A DNA stretch of 9,866 nucleotides from GCA-2684655 sp051278165 (GTDB lineage: Bacteria; Planctomycetota; UBA1135; UBA2386): assembly GCA_051278165.1 (NCBI GenBank), contig JBNMNW010000226.1, positions 1 through 9,866 on the forward strand. Reading direction: 5' to 3'. Within the stretch, counting starts at the first letter, position 1; every line of letters begins with the position of its first letter. The notes beneath the pieces were generated by a model. That model did not search any database and was not told the DNA's origin. It saw only the letters and a list, made by a program, of their open reading frames with translations. Below, one piece after another: positions 5,924 to 9,866 of this stretch. Made by a program: the position numbers and the translations under genes.

Positions 5924-6922
5924 CTACAGCTCCGCGAGTGCCTGCTCGCTCATCTGCCGCGTGTAGCGATGGATTTTCCAGTGGCCTGACGCCCAGCCGG
6001 CCAAGAAGCGGTGGAAGTCAGCCCATGCCGCCGGATACAGCCGGCGCCATTCGCTGACGACCGCTTCCTTGTCGACGTCGTCGCTGAGGTGCTTGCGCAA
6101 GAACGCGAAGTAGGTGTTGAGGTGCTGCGGCGCTTGTGCCTCGCATTCGCCGTCGGTCAGGCAGCTGCTGAGGAAGTAGGCGACGTCCTTGATGCCGCAG
6201 CCGCCACCGACGTATTGGAAGTCGACGGCGGCGACGTCGTTCTCGCCGAAGCAGAAGTTCGCGACCTTGGCATCACCGTGCACGAGGGTGCGATAGCGGC
6301 AGTTGTTGAGGGCGTTATCTAGCTTGGGGGCGGCAGCGCGCAGTTGCGGATCACTCAGCGCCTTGAGCTCGTCCTTGCGCGTCGCGAGGTGCCAATAGGT
6401 GCCGGTGTTCCACAGGCCGGTTGGCTTGCGGTTGAGGAAGTGCGCGTGGAACGATGCGAGCCAGCGCAGGCAGTTGTCGATTTGCGAATGGTCGAGGCTC
6501 ATGCAGCGACGGGCGAAGCCGGAGCTGTCGAGGTCCTCGAGCAAGAACCGCCAGCCGTGCTGGGTGGCTTCGGCGTGATAGCACTTGGCGGTGCGGTGCG
6601 ACGCTTGGAAGTCGGGGATCCAGTCTGAGTAGAAGCACTGCTCGACGCGATACGAACGCAGCTTGCGCTCATGCGACGCGCGACCGGTCCAGCCGCGCGG
6701 GTGCTTCATATTTTGCGGCGGCTCAACCCATTTGACGATCACGCTCGGCATGCTGGCAGAAGCGAGGTGCACGCGCACGATTTCGCCATAGCCGCTCCAC
6801 AACGACTGCACGTGATCGGCGTCGGTAGGGCTGCCGCCGGTGTGTTCTTGCAGCCACGCAATCGCCGATTTGTCGGCGAGTAGTCGTTCGCTCAGGTCAG
6901 GGGTTCGGTCGTCACGCTTCAT
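5924..6922 (-). CDS. Ecdysteroid/choline-kinase-like small-molecule phosphotransferase (EcKL/CHK, APH fold)
   Basis: This encodes a 332-residue cytoplasmic kinase of the aminoglycoside-phosphotransferase/protein-kinase-like fold, expected to transfer phosphate from ATP to a small hydroxylated molecule. Visible motifs: beta-strand lysine Lys64 in SVIVKWVEPP; Glu85 in SHERKLRSY, the partner of that lysine; hinge-like FLLEDLDSSG at 127-135; catalytic Brenner loop LVHGDAKVANF with His215, Asp217 and Asn222; metal-binding Asp234 in VAAVDFQYVGGGCGIKDVAYF, where the DFQ form (rather than DFE/DWE) and the trailing 'G-(I/P)xDVAYFL' are typical of the EcKL/CHK group. The length fits that group. The start, ATG 6920-6922, is the only sensible one (TGA is in frame just upstream at 6926); no Shine-Dalgarno site is seen. 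It follows the toroid gene by 40 bases. It ends TAG immediately before the DUF4325 relic. The substrate is unknown; antibiotic resistance cannot be claimed. Confidence 0.8.
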   Translation of the reverse strand: MKRDDRTPDLSERLLADKSAIAWLQEHTGGSPTDADHVQSLWSGYGEIVRVHLASASMPSVIVKWVEPPQNMKHPRGWTGRASHERKLRSYRVEQCFYSDWIPDFQASHRTAKCYHAEATQHGWRFLLEDLDSSGFARRCMSLDHSQIDNCLRWLASFHAHFLNRKPTGLWNTGTYWHLATRKDELKALSDPQLRAAAPKLDNALNNCRYRTLVHGDAKVANFCFGENDVAAVDFQYVGGGCGIKDVAYFLSSCLTDGECEAQAPQHLNTYFAFLRKHLSDDVDKEAVVSEWRRLYPAAWADFHRFLAGWASGHWKIHRYTRQMSEQALAEL

Positions 6923-6962
6923 AGATCACGCCGGAGCCGCCGCGGATCCTGCGTGGTCGCGG

Positions 6963-8096
6963 CTAGCGACCGACGATCTTCGCGTAGCGGAAGGAAGCTT
7001 CAAGGGTAAGCACAGCCATCGCGGTCGTCCAAGTGCGTCCGCCAGCTTCGCCCCATACTCCGATTGGCTGCCACGAACCCTTGTCATCGCCGTCGGTCGA
7101 TTGCTGCTTGGTGAGCGCCTCGGTGATCTTTTCGACGGCCTTCTTGTCGCCCGCTTGTGCGAGCGCATGGCTGCTGAGGAACCACTCGTTGATGCTCAGC
7201 TTGTACCGGGGGTTCTGTTTCCAAATGCGGGGCAGGGCGCGAGCGCGGGCTAACGCATGCTCTCTGATGATCGCCGCGTCTGCCTGCATGGTTGCCAGCT
7301 CGGTTGGGTTGCTGGGCGTGAGCGCGAGCCAGCACAGCGTGAACCCATTGGCTGCCGACTGGTCGTATGCCAACTCTGCCTGGCGAACCATGGGCACTGC
7401 CACGCCGAGAACGCCACTGTGCGGTGCGAGGTTCGCTTTGGTACTGCGCAGCCAATCGAAGACACCCGTGTACGATTCGTTTTTGGCCGCAACGTTCGCT
7501 TCGGATGCCGTGGCAAGCATCATTGTGCCCCAGACGGTCAGTGATGGGTCGCTGCTTTCTTCTTCAGGCGAAGCGCGCCATCCGCCATCGGCACTGCGCA
7601 ACGCCGCCGCATATTGGAAGCCTTTGGCTGCGGTCTTCCTTAGCAGTTTGTAGTCGGACAGGCAGTAGCTCTCCATCATCGCCAGAGTCGCTAGCAAGTG
7701 CGGTCCGGTTCCGTCCGCGAATGCGCCGCTCTCTTTTTGCTGCGTCCTGAGCCAAGAGGCTGCTCTCTTGATCTGGTTCTTGTGCGGGCCTCTGCGCATC
7801 GTGCTGCCGTTGCCGAGCACGGCTAGTAGGCACAGGCTGGTGACCGCGACGCTTGCGTCCTTGGAGTGTTCGCATGGCCAGTGGCCGTCGGGTTGTTGGT
7901 TGTCCGTGAGCCATTCCAGACCGTGCTTGATGGCTGGGATGTCTAGTGGCGCGCCTCGTGGGCGCGTGCTGAACAAGCCGATTTCGTTTTCGCGCTGCCC
8001 GTTGTCGCCCCACTGGTTGTCTAAGACCGCGGCCTTCTTTTGACCTGGCAGCAGAGATGTCGTCGCGATCAGGGCGGTCACAATGGCTAGACGCAT
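6963..8096 (-). CDS. Secreted alpha/alpha-toroid repeat protein (prenyltransferase/squalene-oxidase repeat-like)
   Basis: This encodes a 377-residue protein with an N-terminal signal sequence (MRLAIVTALIATTSLLPGQ) and repeats of the squalene-cyclase/prenyltransferase type. Repeat-like elements are HGLEWLTDNQQPDGHWP at 58-74, AASWLRTQQKESGAF at 112-126, KGFQYAAALRSADGGWRAS at 158-176, and a C-terminal GSWQPIGVWGEAGGRTW followed by TTAMAVLTLEASFRY. These predict pairs of helices forming an alpha/alpha barrel. I see no DxDD or DCTAE motif of true triterpene cyclases, so it is probably not a cyclase; such secreted toroids are frequent in planctomycetes and their role is not established. It lies 71 bases after the M1 peptidase and 40 bases before the kinase, all on one strand. 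Start ATG 8094-8096 is preferred for the signal peptide; no Shine-Dalgarno site is present. It ends in TAG. Confidence 0.8.
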   Translation of the reverse strand: MRLAIVTALIATTSLLPGQKKAAVLDNQWGDNGQRENEIGLFSTRPRGAPLDIPAIKHGLEWLTDNQQPDGHWPCEHSKDASVAVTSLCLLAVLGNGSTMRRGPHKNQIKRAASWLRTQQKESGAFADGTGPHLLATLAMMESYCLSDYKLLRKTAAKGFQYAAALRSADGGWRASPEEESSDPSLTVWGTMMLATASEANVAAKNESYTGVFDWLRSTKANLAPHSGVLGVAVPMVRQAELAYDQSAANGFTLCWLALTPSNPTELATMQADAAIIREHALARARALPRIWKQNPRYKLSINEWFLSSHALAQAGDKKAVEKITEALTKQQSTDGDDKGSWQPIGVWGEAGGRTWTTAMAVLTLEASFRYAKIVGR

Positions 8097-8167
8097 GATG
8101 ACAAGGGTAACGGGTCGGCGGCCGTGTGGTTCAGTCCAGTGTGCACTGCTGCTCGTGGTGACTTGCC

Positions 8168-9745
8168 CTATTTGGCGACGCGGAACAGCAGTTCGGTGTC
8201 CGGGTCAATTTGCAGATCGTTGCACGTACCTTCGATCGGCAGGCGCAAGGTTGCAGCATCGACGCGAACGCGCTTCACAACGGACTTGCCCGCATCGTCC
8301 TGCCACCGGAGGCGCAGCCAGAACTTGTAGGGCGTGCCCTGCTGCACCTGCTCGATCGTGATCGCGCCGTCGGTACTCGCGACCTTGAGCTCCGGGCAGC
8401 CAATGCCGTCGAGCCACTGCGCAAAGAACCAGCTGAGTTCTGCTTTGGTTTCGCGTTCGATGATGCGCACGAAGTCTTCGGTGATGACCGAACTGCCGCG
8501 GCATTGATCGACGTAGGTCCGCAAGGCTGCAAAGAACGCCTCATCGCCGACTTCGCCGCGCAGCATGTGCAGCACCCATGCGCCCTTCGGGTAGGTGTTG
8601 GAGTTGAGTGCTTGATCGGGGTGCGGGAAGCGATCGTCGCGAATCGACTTAGTGCGTCCCTCGAAACTCTTGCGCCAGCGGTCGCGCAAGTTCTGCATGC
8701 TCACCGACAACTTGGGACCACCGGTCTGCGCGTGCAGCCACGGGCCGAAGTAGCTGGCGAAGCCTTCGCTGAGCCAGACCTCGCGCCATTCGGAGTAGCC
8801 GACGGCATCGCCAAACCACATGTGCACGAGTTCGTGCGCCAGCGTGCCTTGGCCGCGACCGGGTGCGTCGAAGAGGCCTTCGGCGAGTTGCACGTTGCCG
8901 GGCGCTTCGAAGCCGCCCCAACGTGTTGGGCACTGCACCGTCATATACTTGCTGTACGGATACTCCCCGAACGCCTTCTCCATGGCCTTGATCCAGGCGC
9001 CGTGGTTCACCAATTCGCGCTTCGCCTTATCGACGTCCTGCTTGTAGACGAGGTGATCGTTGAGCCGTTGGTGGCCAGTTTCGGGGACGCGCGTCAGTGG
9101 GCCAACTACCAGGGCGAGCATGTAGGGCGGGATCTCGGCCGTCGAGGTCAGCGCCTGGGACCGCATGCCTTCTTGCGTGATGCGCCCCGACAGAGCTCCG
9201 GCGTGCCATCCATAGCCGACAGCTTCGTAGGCTTCGGGGTAGGTCATGATCAGCGTGAACTTCGCGCGATCCCCGGGATGGTCTTCGCACGGCAGCCAAC
9301 CGCGCGCACGGATCGAGTAGTGATCCGTAAACGCCATCAAATCACCATAGCGGTTCTTCTTGAAGTAGAAGCCGTCGACCGGTTTGCCTTGCAGCGTGGC
9401 CATGAAGTGAACGTCGGTACCCTTGGCCGCAGGCTTCGGCAAGGTCACGACGACGTGGGATTCACCCCAAGTGCTCGTCAGGTTGACCGTGTTCTTCGAG
9501 TCTCGGAACGTGACGTGCCAATCCTTCGAACGCTGGGCGTCGAGGCGGATCGTCGCCAGTTCTTCGACCGCGGTGAACGTGTAGTGCACCTCACCCGTGA
9601 GCTCTTGCTTGGCGAAATCCATGTGCAGTTGCACCCAGTAGTGGCGCGCATCCTGCTCGGGAACGCCTGGAAAACGCGGGGGGTCCTGCTGTGCGAGATT
9701 GGGCGCGGCCAAATTGGCGAGCGCTACGGCGGCGATTAGGAACAT
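8168..9745 (-). CDS. Secreted M1-family zinc metallopeptidase (aminopeptidase-N-like)
   Basis: This is a predicted zinc aminopeptidase that trims N-terminal residues from peptides, acting outside the cytoplasm. I start at ATG 9743-9745 (526 residues): MFLIAAVALANLAAPNLAQQ is a good signal peptide. A GTG at 9782-9784 would add 13 residues ending in RSRR and cannot be excluded; the frame runs open almost to the right edge. Motifs in this numbering: ARGWLPCEDHPGDRAKF near 147-163, the conserved M1 substrate-domain signature; the exopeptidase motif region GGFEAPGN at 277-284; zinc site HELVH at 304-308 with third ligand Glu327 (WLSEGFASYFG); and catalytic Tyr385 in NTYPKGAWVLHML. All catalytic residues are present. 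The protein ends after a short beta domain and lacks the long C-terminal helical domain of PepN. The GAMEN motif is altered (see findings). It heads the run of minus-strand genes through the kinase. Confidence 0.9.
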   Translation of the reverse strand: MFLIAAVALANLAAPNLAQQDPPRFPGVPEQDARHYWVQLHMDFAKQELTGEVHYTFTAVEELATIRLDAQRSKDWHVTFRDSKNTVNLTSTWGESHVVVTLPKPAAKGTDVHFMATLQGKPVDGFYFKKNRYGDLMAFTDHYSIRARGWLPCEDHPGDRAKFTLIMTYPEAYEAVGYGWHAGALSGRITQEGMRSQALTSTAEIPPYMLALVVGPLTRVPETGHQRLNDHLVYKQDVDKAKRELVNHGAWIKAMEKAFGEYPYSKYMTVQCPTRWGGFEAPGNVQLAEGLFDAPGRGQGTLAHELVHMWFGDAVGYSEWREVWLSEGFASYFGPWLHAQTGGPKLSVSMQNLRDRWRKSFEGRTKSIRDDRFPHPDQALNSNTYPKGAWVLHMLRGEVGDEAFFAALRTYVDQCRGSSVITEDFVRIIERETKAELSWFFAQWLDGIGCPELKVASTDGAITIEQVQQGTPYKFWLRLRWQDDAGKSVVKRVRVDAATLRLPIEGTCNDLQIDPDTELLFRVAK

Positions 9746-9748
9746 GCG

Positions 9749-9820
9749 CCGCGATCGTAGCCAGCCGAGCCGCTGGCCGCTCACTGGTGCGTGACGGAAT
9801 CGCGCTGCCAACGATCGCGG
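9749..9820 (-). promoter_or_regulatory. Possible structured leader before the M1 peptidase gene
   Basis: A perfect 10-base inverted repeat, CCGCGATCGT at 9749-9758 and ACGATCGCGG at 9811-9820, encloses two smaller inverted repeats: GCCAGC/GCTGGC (9760-9765 with 9772-9777) and TCAC/GTGA (9781-9784 with 9791-9794). In the transcript the outer arm ends 3 bases before the peptidase ATG, in the place a ribosome-binding site would occupy. The repeats are seen directly. A folded RNA or a protein-binding operator is inference, and in GC-rich sequence it may be chance. Confidence 0.3.
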
Positions 9821-9866
9821 TCGGCGACGAGCCTCGCCTAGCAGCCTATAACGCCCACGAAACAAC

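Noticed and set aside
8137..8148. CAGTG-TG-CACTG dyad between the M1 and toroid genes
   Set aside because: Five-base arms with a two-base centre are too short to call an operator or terminator without comparison.
8210..9739. A 509-codon open frame on the plus strand
   Set aside because: It lies wholly antisense to the M1 peptidase, whose zinc and catalytic motifs are intact. Its translation shows the Arg/Ala/Val/Asp/His-rich bias of GC-rich antisense frames and no domain.

Overview
The window is GC-rich (about 60% by eye) with tightly packed genes. I read it as a fragment of a planctomycete chromosome. That rests on the mix of content: a type-I sulfatase, a secreted sialate-O-acetylesterase-like (SGNH/DUF303) esterase, a secreted alpha/alpha-toroid protein, an M1 peptidase, an ECF sigma factor, and several leaders with no Shine-Dalgarno sequence. 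This is inference; there is no rRNA or marker gene to confirm it. I see no tRNA, rRNA, CRISPR, insertion sequence or phage gene.

Left block (1-1823, minus strand). An ECF sigma factor runs off the left edge (start at 173). Upstream of it is a secreted arylsulfatase-like sulfatase (270-1823), and upstream of that a small membrane-protein reading frame (1834 to about 2130) that ends 10 bases before the sulfatase start.

Scar-like region (about 2130-2746). A plus-strand frame (2159-2716) reads like the interior of a larger protein. It lies head-to-head with the small membrane frame, and neither has a convincing start. This looks like a deletion junction between two divergent genes.

Central block. 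On the minus strand a PaaK-like AMP-forming acyl-CoA ligase (2965-4308, GTG start) is translationally coupled to an unknown 68-residue protein (2747-2953). On the plus strand, read divergently, is the secreted SGNH esterase (4506-5738).

Right block (5771-9745, minus strand). In transcription order this holds a secreted M1 metallopeptidase, a secreted toroid-repeat protein, an EcKL/CHK-type small-molecule kinase, and a broken STAS-like (DUF4325) relic that follows the kinase stop codon in the same frame. Gaps of 71, 40 and 0 bases are compatible with one transcription unit.

Functionally, the sulfatase, esterase and M1 peptidase suit a bacterium that processes sulfated or acetylated polysaccharides and peptides outside the cytoplasm. 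The CoA ligase and the kinase act on unknown cytoplasmic small molecules. No coherent new multi-gene system is evident. The items most worth a second look are the DUF4325 relic, the ligase-coupled small protein, the possible structured leader before the M1 gene, and the head-to-head truncation.
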